64,000 bases of DNA from Undaria pinnatifida (lineage: Eukaryota > Sar > Phaeophyceae > Laminariales > Alariaceae), in the NCBI GenBank assembly GCA_012845835.1, contig JABAKD010000023.1, positions 22,631,108 through 22,695,107 of the forward strand, written 5' to 3'. Each line of letters opens with the position of its first letter. Positions within the stretch are counted from its first letter, which is position 1. Below the pieces are notes generated by a model, which ran no database searches, was not told where the DNA came from, and worked only from the letters and a program-made list of their open reading frames with translations. Below, one piece after another: positions 34,410 through 44,070 of this stretch. Position numbers and translations under genes: made by a program.

Positions 34410-35436
34410 GCCTCCCTGCTTCGTAAATGATACGGTATGATGCTACATTGTCATATCAGGGTAAAACGATTCAATGAAAATTACGGTCAATCAATATCCT
34501 CCCAGTACCTCCGTGACAAGAAAGAAAGATTGCAACACCATAGTCCTTAAAAAGCACTTCATAAATCAAGAGATACAAGTCAGCGACAGTATTCAACATC
34601 AATGTTCACGAACCTAAGATCTACCTGGTAAGTCGTAAAATCCTGAGTCCAAATACAAAAACTCAAATCCGAAATTCATAGACCGAAAAATCAAATCCGA
34701 AAACTCAAACATCGGCCTTATAATCAGCATTCAGCCTTGCCTTATAAAACGGTTGTCAGCTCCATAGAACAGGGGTGCCAACAAGTGTGATTGGACAGCA
34801 GTCTCAAAGCTCACTTTCGAATGAGACAAACGCCTCCCGGCTGGGTGCTTACTGAAAAGCCATTCAAATTCCAAACGCTGAAATCCCGAGAAAGATAATG
34901 CCATACTAGACAACGCAATCGTGAAAACAGTTATGTTTCAAAAACAAAGAAATAGTTACTTGCCTCCCTAACTACCATGCACTCTTTAAAAGTACGAAAA
35001 TCCAGCTAGTACATATGTAGAATAATCCGTCAAGAAACAATTCAAATCAGCTCGCGAAAAAGATAGTCGCCCTCGGGTTCAGACGTATCGAACTCGTCGA
35101 GTTTGAGGCCTTTTTCCTACTTAACGAGCCATAATCCTCTCAAGTGGTCAAGCGAATCCTTCCCCGCACAAACGTTAACAGGTGGGCGTGACCCCTCCTT
35201 GCAGGATGAAAACTAAACGGTTTGGCTCAGCTGGGTCTCATTACCGGGCTAGTTGAGAAACCCATAGACTGATTACGCAGGGATGACCCCCGGTAGTTTA
35301 CCGAAAAACCGTTGCCGTCCCCGAACCCCAAAAACAATATAAACTGGACGATTTGGCTCAGCTATCATTATTAAACAGTAGAAAAAAAACGAACCTAGCG
35401 TACTAAATCATGACATATTCCACCGTTCTCCCAAAG
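34410..35436 (-). other. 3' untranslated region of copia element
   Basis: There is no coding frame. It contains a diverged 60-bp direct copy (35063-35125) of the element's own RT-RNase H junction (36098-36160). It also has two copies of an ACGRTTTGGCTCAGCT phrase (near 35217 and 35348). Confidence 0.6.
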
Positions 35437-36816
35437 TCAAATGTTCATCACAAAATCCCGGTGAAAACGAAAAACTGGACCGGCAAGTGCCTTCGTCAGG
35501 AAGTCTGCGTGTTGCTGCTCAGACTCTACGGCGACAATGTCAAACTCTCCCCTGAATACAAGCTCACGGAGGAAGTGGTGCCTAATGTCGATGTGTTTCG
35601 AATTCGACGCGCACACCGGGTTATGAGCCAGGTGCCTTGCCCCCTTGTTGTCCTCAAAAACCGTGATGCATGCGGAACCAAGGCCAGGCAAAGTAAAACT
35701 CCACACGTACCGCAAGAAAATCACCTCCTTGATGGTGTCTGCTAGTGCTACGTACTCGGCTTCTGTGGTCGAAAGCGTCACGCACTTTTGAGTCCTCGAA
35801 AACCAGCACACGCATGCTCCTGCGCACATAACAGCCCCACCGGAAACCGACCTCCTATCAGTGGCATTGCTGGCGTAGTTTGCATCCGCATACGCAACCA
35901 GCTCCAGTCCCCTACCTCTCTGCAAAGTAATGCCAAAATCACTCGTGAAAAAAACATACTCTAAAATGCCAACCGCTGTCTTCCAGTGTATCGCCCTGGG
36001 CGAGTTGGTGTACCTGGCTACCGCTCTCACTGCGTTCGCAATATCCGGACGTGTCTGATTGGCAAGCCACATCAAGCACCCTACCAGTTCACGGAAAGGC
36101 CAGTCACCCTCAGGTTCAGTCGCATCGAACTCTTCGAGTTTAAGGCCCTTTTCTAACGGGTTTCTTCTGCCCGAGCTAACGCCGAACTTCAAAGCTGTGT
36201 TTTCAGCGAAAGCTTGCTGCGAGATCGTTAAAGTGCCAGCATCCCAATCTCTAGAATACCGGCAGCCCGCATACCACCTCAGCTCGCCAAGGTTGTTAAT
36301 CGGCACTAGGCGGTTCAAGTCTTCGCAGAACTGATCGCATCTAGCCTTCCGTCCCACTGCGAAGATATCGTCCACATGAACTACTGTTACTATGGAGACA
36401 GTTCCAGACTCGACCAAGCGCAAGACACACGCGTCTGCTAGACTCTGCTCAAAACCAAGACTCTTCATGTGCGATAGCAAGTGGTTGTGCCACGATCTCG
36501 ACGCTTGTTTCAAGCCGTAGAGACTGCGGTTCAAGCGTACTACCTTACCAGACATCTCACCACAACCCCGGGGTAGTCGCATAAAAACATCTTCGTCTAG
36601 GTTTGACTGAACAAAAGCCTGCTCTGCATCGAAATGACAAAGATCCAAATCTAACTCGCAAGCAATGGCACCCAACAAGCGGATGCAGGACGCCGTAGGC
36701 GTCGGGGCAAATGTCTCAAAGAAATCGATACCTTCACGCTGCCCGCAACCCCTCGCTACCAACCTCGCCTTAGCCCTGGTCGCAAAGCCAATCTCATTCG
36801 ATTTCCAACCGTACAC
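35437..36816 (-). pseudogene. pol: Copia reverse transcriptase and RNase H
   Basis: The 459-codon frame begins just after the TAG at 36853 and is in phase with the upstream Gag-Pol. The RT block reads KARLVARGCGQREGIDFFET, then YGLKQASRSWHNHLLSHMKS and TVVHVDDIFAVG, with the VDD catalytic pair in place of YMDD, as in copia. RNase H follows, with YADANYASNATDRRSVSGG (Asp), LSTTEAEYVALADTIKE (Glu) and VFEDNKGARHLAHNP (Asp). It ends EQQHADFLTKALAGPVF, the classic copia C-terminus. All catalytic residues are present. It is only separated from the rest by the stop at 36853. Confidence 0.95.
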
Positions 36817-36852
36817 CCACTTCGCCGAAAGAACATTCAGGCCGTTTGGTTG

Positions 36853-39396
36853 CTAGATCGCGCCAAAAGTACCCGCGTTCTTCAAGCCACCATATTCTTT
36901 CTCCATGGCCTGAATCCAGAGATCAGAATATTCGTCGGTGAGCGCTTCCGAGTACGAGTTCGGCGTCAAGAGTTCACTCACCGGGCGCGAGGGTAGAGGA
37001 GGGTTCTTGTGAGGTGGGGCTTGATGGTACAGTACATGACCAATACCCTCTCGCGCAGCCATCAAAGACAACAGTCCATGTTGCATACCCCCCTGATTGC
37101 GCGCGGTTTGCCCCCTGGTGCGTCCCAGTTGAGCTACACCGTCATTTACAGTCTGCGATCTGTTAATTTCTGCCTGGTTGCGAGCAGTCTGCGCCCGCGT
37201 GCGCCCCAGGTGTTGTGGCTCGCCACCATCACCGGCTCCTGAGAACTGGTGTGACAGCGGCAACGACTGTGACTGAGGCGGCTGTGCCAGGCCTGGTGAC
37301 GCCCTTGACGTCACCAGCGACGGCTGCGCCGGCCCCGGCGACGCCCTTGACGGCACCACCGGTGACGGCTGTGTCGCCCCCGGTGACGCCCTTGACGTCC
37401 ACACCGGTGACGGCTGAACCAACGCCTGTGACGCCCTTGACGGCACTGGTGTCGGATGTGACGGCACCGGTGACGCCCTTGACGGCACTGGTGACGGCTG
37501 TGACGGCACCGGTGACGGCTGTGACGGAACCGGTGACGACCTTGACGGAACCGGTGACGGCACCGGTGACGTCCTTGACGTGACCGGGGACGGTTGTGCC
37601 AGCCCCGGTGACGTCCTTGACGGCACCGGTGCCAGCTCATGCCATACCTCCCCGTCTTCCGGGGGCATCTGCGCCTCTTGCAAACTCGGCCCAGATGACG
37701 GGGTGTCCTTGGCCCATGCCGCAGGCAGCAACCCAGCAAAGGCTTCCCGCGGATGCTCCCAAGTAACATCACGGGTGTACGACCGGCGGCCGGACACAAG
37801 TAACACCTTGCAACAGTCCCTCGGGTGGTTGCTACCGCTGTTCAAGAAAAAGCAAACCTGTGCCTTCGGCTCAGATTTCAGCGTCCGCTTCACATGATAA
37901 AAGCCTGGCTTTAGAAAGGGGAGCAGTCGCGGGAACGGTGCCCTACCATACAACTTTTGGTAAGGCGACAACATGCCCGGCCTGTCGCTCACCCTCGCCG
38001 ACACGTTGATGGCATCACTCGCGTGCACGCACGCTTCCGCCCATAGAGGCCCTGTCGGCGGCAGAGGCACGCCGCCGAACAGGCGGGGAGCCTCCAGGCA
38101 GGACGCCATCGCGGCCTCCAAGACTAGGGCAATCCTGCGCTCGACCACGCCGTCGTACTTTGGAAAGTCTACGGGCGTGTATTCTCGGCGGATACGGTGG
38201 TGGTCTAGCAGCGTCACGAACTCACCTTTAGTGAATTCAGTACCGTTGTCTGAGCGTAGGCACTCCACAATGGATGGGGTGCCCTGTGCCCGAATGTCAG
38301 CCAGAAAACCAGCGAAAACAGCGGGCACGTCGGACTTCTCCTTGAGGAAGTAAGTCCATCCAAACCGAGAAAAATCGTCCACAATCATCATTAGGTAGTG
38401 GTAACCACCAGATGACGCGGGGCGCTTTCCGGACAGGTCTACAAACAGACGCTCAAAGGGTTTGGTCGAGCGACTGTTGGTGGATCTCGGAACTGGCATC
38501 CTCCTACCCTTGGCTTCGGAACACCCAGCACAAGGGACCAACTCTCCTACAACTTCTACACCATGTTGGCGTGCCGTCTCGCGTAGGGTTTCAGCATGTG
38601 AGTGGGCTAGCGCAACGTGCAGGTCGTTAATATCGATCCGTTGCTGCTTGCCAGGGACCAATACTGCGTTAGCCATGGGGGGGTCGGTGATCCTAGTTGC
38701 GGAGCAGTATGAGCCAGCCTCTCTGCGTACGAACGAAACACTCCCCCCAAGCATGTGAACCCCCTCGGTGTCCATGGTCACACGGCACTTTGACATCACA
38801 GCGTGTAATGAGAACAAGTTAAACTGGACTCCAGGCACGTATGCCACGTTCGTCAGCCGTACATGCGTGTCACCACCCTGGCAGTGCATCAACAGAGACA
38901 GCTTGCCAAAGCACTCGACGCCCATCATCGTCATGTCACCTATCACTAACCTCTCCTTACCTACCGGAGGGGGCTTACAGTCAAACATCCCAGTGGGGTC
39001 CCCCGTCACGTGATACGAAGCACCAGAGTCGGCAACCCACTCATCTCTACCGCTACCCCCAGAAATGTCACAAGGCGTCTCTTTCATTTCGGAGGGGTAT
39101 TGGATTGGTTGAGCAATCTGCGCGGTGAGAACGTGTGGGTCGTCAGGCGTGCTTCTGCTATGCGTGGATTCCGCTGCCCCTTGAGAGTCATACGGGGAGT
39201 GGACGGTCGAGGGGGCGTACGGTGCTGCTGCTGCGGCAACGTACTGCGGAGCATAGCTAGTCGGAGCGTAGTCACCAGCTCCATAGGGCTCATGGTATGC
39301 TCCGGCCTGCCAATTTCTGTCGTTTGACGCTGGTGGGGGGCCAAACGATGCAACGTGCGCGCCTAAATAACCTGAGCTGGGTGGGTAATTTTGCAC
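36853..39396 (-). pseudogene. pol: Copia protease and integrase with Ser/Pro linker
   Basis: The protease active site is EWVADSGASYHVTGDP. The pre-integrase HHCC zinc domain is ALAHSHAETLRETARQHGVE with VPCAGCSEAKGRRMP. The DDE core is LFVDLSGKR (Asp), CLRSDNGTEFTKGEF (Asp) and KYDGVVERRIALVLEAAM (Glu). A long linker of SPVPSQPSPVPS-type repeats (coded by GGTGACGGC-like DNA at 37240-37640) follows, then EKEYGGLKNAGTFGAI and an in-frame TAG at 36853-36855, after which the frame continues into RT. The frame is also in phase with gag upstream, so the original product was a single Gag-Pol. Confidence 0.95.
37220..37650. repeat. GGTGACGGC minisatellite coding the Ser/Pro linker
   Basis: Tandem, imperfect 9-27-bp units of the type GACGGCACCGGTGACGCCCT give repeated SPVPSRxSP in the - strand Pol frame. 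The opposite strand is also open (Thr/Val/Pro-rich), which is a shadow. Confidence 0.8.
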
Positions 39397-39459
39397 GACG
39401 TGTGCGTGTGCGTGCGCAGTGCACTGAGCGGCATAATGCCCCGGTTGCTGACACTTGAA

Positions 39460-39739
39460 TCATAGCCGGGGAGCTATCGGGGTACCTCTACGTGGCGGTC
39501 CCGATCCTGCCGGTGGCGGGGGTCTCGGTGGTAGTGCACCAGGCGGAGGTTGAACTGGTACATATCCCATCGGAGGTACATTACCAGCGTTCCCAAAAGG
39601 GGCCAACCTCGAGTCATCCCAACGCCACTGCCCATATACCGGATTTAAACGGTACGGTGGGCCCACTACACCGCCATCGCCACTTTGGTGCTGCTGCTGC
39701 TGCTGCTGAGGCGGCTGCGGCTGCTGTTGCTGCTGCTGC

Positions 39740-39781
<42 letters not shown>

Positions 39782-40725
39782 GACTGTTGCTGTTTCTGTC
39801 TGTTTTTCTGTTTTGCTTTCGTGTTCCTCCCCATCCCATTGCCCCCTGCACCGGCTGGTTGTGCACCGCCGGCGTAGAGAGCATGTGGGTCATCTCCCTT
39901 CGACTGACCCTTACCCCTACCAACATGCTGCTTATGCGACATGTACGCGTTTCTTACTACCTCTTCAATGTTTGAACGAGTCAGGCCAGGGCTAGACAAC
40001 AGGATTTTCTTTTCCACTTCATAAGACGCTGAGAGGTTCTGGACAATATGTACATTAACGTCATCATCATCCTTTGTCCCCCCTAGCATTGCGAGCTTTT
40101 GCAATGTCTTGTCTATGCGGCTCAAGTATTCTACAGGGTCTTCACCCTCTGCCATTGTGATGGAGTCGAACTCCTGTGCTACCCTTAGTTTTTCCATGAT
40201 CGTCTTTGGAGCATAAAAATCGGTCATGACTTTCCACGCTCCGCTAGGCGACTTGGTCTCTAGCATCCTGGTTAAACACGGGGGGTCGGAGTCCAAAGCT
40301 TCCAGCAAAAACTCCCAAGCCATTCTAGCATACATGATTGTCGAAGCCGAGTGCCTCAACAGCAAGTCCTCATTCGTGAGGGAGTCATCCGCTACTCTAA
40401 CAGGGTTGGGTGTCTCTCTGTAGGCATCCCTGCATCCTTTTATACTAGTGAACGACGTGAATTTCTCTTTCCAGAGGGGCCACGTGTCCCTCTTACTATT
40501 AAACTTGGGGGGACGGTTGCTACCAAAATACCCGCCCGGATGGGCCAGACCTTGCACAACAGGCGCAAGCGACGGGGAAGAGGCTGGGGCTTCGCGTACC
40601 TCAGCTCCCGGTGTGGCTCCTTCCAGGAGAACCACTCTCCTCTGGAAGTCTGCCAGCTGCTCCAAAATGGCGGGTGTAATCCCGCCTCTGCTCCCTTGGG
40701 CTTCACTCGAATCGGTGTCCCCCAT
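39460..40725 (-). pseudogene. gag: Copia Gag
   Basis: The 421-codon frame starts MGDTDSSEAQGSRGG, 108 bp inside the 5' LTR. The capsid block carries PPKFNSKRDTWPLWKEKFTS, TKSPSGAWKVMTDFYAPKTI and YLSRIDKTLQKLAMLGG, the copia Gag family layout. A glutamine-rich tract (39690-39790) and a Pro/Gly tail precede the TGA at 39460-39462. Directly after that stop the same frame reads FKCQQPGHYAAQC, so the TGA occupies the first Cys of a CX2CX4HX4C knuckle. Gag builds the particle and binds element RNA. The product as encoded lacks its zinc knuckle and any fusion to Pol. Confidence 0.93.
39690..39790. repeat. CTG/CAG triplet tract (poly-Gln in Gag)
   Basis: Imperfect CTG repeats on the + strand encode a run of glutamines in the - strand Gag. 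Confidence 0.9.
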
Positions 40726-40832
40726 ATGGCTCCGGCTGATTCCTCCAGCTATCTCTCTTCCGCAGAAGAGCCCACGTCACTCAACACCCTTTGCTTCGAA
40801 CAGGGATAGTACCGCGTACGCGATAATTATCG

Positions 40833-41119
40833 TGTTTGTTGATCCCTACAAAGCGTAGAGGGCTTACCCGTTGAGCTGACAATAGTGGGGTAGTGGAGTC
40901 ACCGGTATGAAGACAAGTATAAGACGAACAAATATATATTACGTTGCTCCAAGCCAAGGCGCAGCGTGGAGTGCGCTCGACAGGAAGAAAGGCGGATAAA
41001 TAGGCGGAGCATTTCCACCATCCCGATATCCCGCTATCATGTAGCCAACTTATCACTGGAAACCCCTACAATATTCAACCGTCATCATATCCGCATCATA
41101 TCCAAGCATACAATCAACA
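40833..41119 (-). repeat. 5' LTR of complete copia element
   Basis: The 287-bp partner of 34123-34409. Its inner edge is abutted by the perfect 12-bp palindrome CGATAATTATCG (40821-40832), which overlaps a second palindrome CGCGTACGCG (40813-40822). No normal TGG-type primer-binding site is evident. Confidence 0.95.
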
Positions 41120-41150
41120 GATACTTACTCTATGTAAGGGAATAGTACAG

Positions 41151-41280
41151 TATACAAGGGCTTCGCTCGCGGGCGGCTGGGCGCCGCCCGCTACGCTTGC
41201 GGAAGGAGGAATAGACATTCAGTAGAAAGGCGGAAAAGAAGCACAAATGGCGCAACTGGCGACTTGAAAATGCCAAGAGG
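41151..41280 (+). repeat. Hairpin-bearing dispersed repeat, copy 1
   Basis: TACAAGGGCTTCGCTCG leads into a GC stem (GCGGGCGGC pairing with GCCGCCCGC), then CTACGCTTGCGGAAGGA and, about 55 bp later, CTGGCGACTTGAAAATGCCAAGAG. Related copies lie at 43375 and 53659. Confidence 0.6.
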
Positions 41281-41713
41281 TCCATGTATAGTACAACGGT
41301 ACAGGATAGAGACGATTGTGATTATGAGTTTGTTATTATCATCCATTCGCCCAGTCCATGATGGGCACGTCGGAGGACTTGCTTGGCATATCCTTCCACC
41401 TCTCAGGTAGCACCTAGGTCCTGTACACTTATTAATAGCTCTCTCTAAGTCGATCATCAATAATAAATTATCGCAGTGCATAAACACCAGGCACGCGCTT
41501 GTCAAGGATAGAGACAGGAAAACTACAACTTAAGGTGTAAAGGAGCGCAGTGCCAAAGAAAACATGCTGGAAGCAGGAACTTGAACGCACACACCGCAAA
41601 CGTGTGAAGTACATTTGTATTCCTGAAAGACGAAGAGCACGCATTTAGGCAGTTCTCAAAAAACAATGCTGGTATAATAAACCACAACTTCACGTTCTAT
41701 AAAGAACGTGCTG

Positions 41714-41860
41714 TCAACATTGCTTCCGAAGGAGCATGCAGGCTTGCTTGGACTCTTCCTCCTCAGCGGAGGTACCCAGCACCTTGCACTCTTGTTTTTT
41801 GTCGATGGTCTTGTGGATCTGTCCACAAACGTTGAAGCATGGCGGGAGAACGTCGATAAG
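41714..41860 (-). CDS. Terminal exon of a small cysteine-containing gene
   Basis: The - strand reads LIDVLPPCFNVCGQIHKTID, KKQECKVLGTSAEEEESKQA, then CMLLRKQC and TGA at 41714-41716. Five Cys occur in 48 residues. Codon quality and the Cys spacing suggest real coding sequence. The 5' limit is open: either the exon continues across the TRIM B target site at 41860, or it begins at the acceptor-like GTGGACAG (after which it reads IHKTID). The upstream exon at 42466-42633 ends in phase 0, compatible with the second choice. The function is unknown. Confidence 0.45.
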   Translation of the reverse strand, partial: LIDVLPPCFNVCGQIHKTIDKKQECKVLGTSAEEEESKQACMLLRKQC

Positions 41861-42229
41861 TGTTAAGGAATTAGTGGGGTATTAGTCCGTTTGACCACTT
41901 GCACAGGTTAACCAATAGCTTACCCAAACTAAGCCTTATAACACTCTCCCCCCCTGAAACGGCGGGATAGAAGGTCGGCCGGATATACGGGCGGACCTGT
42001 CATTTATCCAAGCCGTTTCATTTCCTGGGTATACCGGGGAGAGTATTTTTCAAGTTCGCCATGGGAAAATCTGAAAAAGTTTATTATGGTGGATGTGGGG
42101 ATCGAACCCACGACCCAAAAACCCATGGTCTGTCGACGACGCCATTTGTTGAGGTATTAGTGGGGTATTAGTCCGTTTGACCACTTGCACAGGTTAACCA
42201 GTAGCTTACTCAAACTAAGCCTTATTACA
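41861..42229 (-). mobile_element. TRIM element copy B
   Basis: It is 369 bp with 83-bp terminal repeats (41861-41943 and 42147-42229) and a 4-bp target duplication TAAG (41857-41860 and 42230-42233). The interior matches copies A and C, including the T-arm-like module on the - strand and the purine tract beside the 3' terminal repeat. It lies between the two exons of the cysteine-containing gene, in the same orientation as that gene. Confidence 0.9.
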
Positions 42230-42465
42230 TAAGTATGTGTAAAAAAGTATTCGTACTTCTCTCCAGCAGACGTCGTAACCATCCAAATTATTGGAGCTCC
42301 TTTCGCTGTTAGTAATTGTTGTGGTATTGTTGTACTTGCTCTTGGTACTTGGAAAAAGAGCCGCAATTCATAGACTATATCCGCACGCCATCCCCTAGTC
42401 TTGAGCAAGAGAAATGGATGTTTCGACTCGTGACACACAGGACGCAAGATAAGAGTAGAACGTAC

Positions 42466-42633
42466 CTCGATGTCGAACGCCCTCGTGGCAGCGTGGGAAT
42501 GGAATGCGGGATGTATATCGAGCAAGTGGTCGCCTGCCTTCTTCAGGAGGTCACCGACCTTGATGTTGCCGGTGCACTTCGTGTTTATGTCCTCGCCGAC
42601 TTGGCGGCCCTCGGCGGCTGCTTCGCAGGGCTT
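42466..42633 (-). CDS. Internal exon of a small cysteine-containing gene
   Basis: This 56-codon exon is bounded on the - strand by an acceptor (CGTTTGCAG) and a donor (GTACGTTC). It reads KPCEAAAEGRQVGEDINTKC, TGNIKVGDLLKKAGDHLLDI, then HPAFHSHAATRAFDIE. The same opening KPCEAA behind the same TTTGCAG acceptor, and the later CTG and KK-x-G motifs, recur in the exon at 61356-61505. The two loci are therefore paralogous. No signal peptide or known domain is visible. It may be a small, possibly secreted, Cys-containing protein, but that is inference. Confidence 0.55.
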
Positions 42634-42639
42634 CTGCAA

Positions 42640-43370
42640 ACGACAACAACGGATGGGAATACCTTGCGTTCAGTGAATGTTCAAAATAGTAAGGCCACGT
42701 AGCTGTCGTCGATTTCCAAAGTTGGAAAGGAAGTCGTACAATTTAACACTGTTTTAATGAAAGCGGTCGTTTATGGGCAAAGCCCTGCCTGGTACCACAA
42801 CGTTGCTAACACCTATGAAACCACCACTGGGACAGGAACGAACGGGATTCACAGTCGCAACTGAACAGTATATACCTGGATCTTCTACCTCTCGAATTTG
42901 TGTGGTGTTGCAGCAGCAGCAGCGGTACAAATCAAACTGCGCGGGTGTCATGATATTTCGGGTTGCCACCAATGATTCATACGCTGCTGCTACAGCAAGC
43001 AGGAGCAAAGTGGTTTCCGCACCCAGCCTAGACGACAGCAGCAGCAGAATAGTTGGAGTGTGTGTACACAAAAATTAAATTACCCCACTACGTCCCTGGG
43101 AGGTGAACCCGATCAACCTATCTAAGTTAGTCATAATCAACTTTTATGATAATAGCGTATAGTCGCTAATCTCGGTTGCTGGTTTGTTGGAAGCAGGGTC
43201 CTTAGCCACCAACCTAGTAGTTTGGTGTCAGTCACGGCATGTCAAGGCAAACCTGCTGACGGTCAAGTGTCGGAAGTCCTGTCTCCGGACTTCTTTGCTG
43301 AAGGATGAACCCAAAAGTTCAGACGGGGTAAAGCAGAAGAGTTGTAGAGCTCATTTTGCTTTGTGGGGTC
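42640..43370. other. No recognisable feature
   Basis: Upstream exons of the cysteine-containing gene could be here, but none has both a motif and splice sites that I can support. Confidence 0.35.
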
Positions 43371-43374
43371 TTCC

Positions 43375-43485
43375 TGCGATCTTCTATGCTATATACAAGG
43401 GGCTACGCCGGCGGCCTGGACGGCCGCCGGTCGCAGCGCAGGATAGTAAATATTAAGAGGGTAAGAAGTAATGCCAAGAGTTAGA
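43375..43485 (+). repeat. Hairpin-bearing dispersed repeat, copy 2
   Basis: TATACAAGGGGCTACGC leads into a stem GGCGGCC/GGCCGCC (different bases from copy 1 but the same fold), then TCGCAGCGCAGGA and AAGTAATGCCAAGAG. Confidence 0.5.
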
Positions 43486-43674
43486 CGAAGTTTGTTAATT
43501 CATATATGTATGGGAGATACTGGAAAGGGAAAATGCCGACAAATTTTTCCCGATTTCCCGTGTGCGGCGGAACAATGCGAGAAGGCAGCCTGGAAATTAT
43601 GGGAGAGCATGGCCATTCACCCCAGCTGGGTGACGCTCTGCGTTGCTACGAAGAAAGGCGCGGCCACAGCTGCT

Positions 43675-44070
43675 GCTGTGCATATACCATTTGTAGCTTC
43701 GTGATGCTGCTGTGCATATACCATTTGTAGCTTCGTCATGCTGCAGGCTCATCATAGCTTCAGCTACTGCTGTACATCATGTACATGTACGTGCTGCTGT
43801 AGACTACCGGGGGTTCAAAAATATTGAGAGTTCGCAATTCTCCACGACGCCAAGCTGCTGCTGTGCATATACCATTTGTAGCTTCGTGATTCTGCTGTGC
43901 ATATACATTTGAGCTTCGTGATGCTGCTGTGCATATACCATTTGTAGCTTCGTGATGCTGCAGGCTCATCATAGCTTCAGCTACTGCTGTGTATCATGTA
44001 CATGTATACGTGCTGCTGTAGACTACCGGGGGTTCAAAAATATTGAGAGTTCGCAGTTCTCCACTACGCC
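43675..44070 (+). repeat. Nested tandem repeat (33-bp units inside a roughly 210-bp unit)
   Basis: The inner unit GCTGCTGTGCATATACCATT plus TGTAGCTTCGTGAT recurs several times. The whole block, including GGCTCATCATAGCTTCAGCT and GACTACCGGGGGTTCAAAAA, then occurs a second time. The frames open here are repeat shadows. Confidence 0.85.

Larger units (their letters stand above)
34123..41119 (-). mobile_element. Complete Ty1/copia retrotransposon with LTRs
   Basis: It is a 7.0-kb element with 287-bp LTRs (34123-34409 and 40833-41119) that differ at seven positions (about 97.6% identical). The 5-bp target duplication is GATAC (34118-34122 and 41120-41124). The - strand interior encodes Gag, protease, integrase, RT and RNase H in that order, in one frame, which is the copia arrangement. 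The frame is broken only by TGA at 39460 and TAG at 36853. This is the youngest large element here. Confidence 0.97.
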
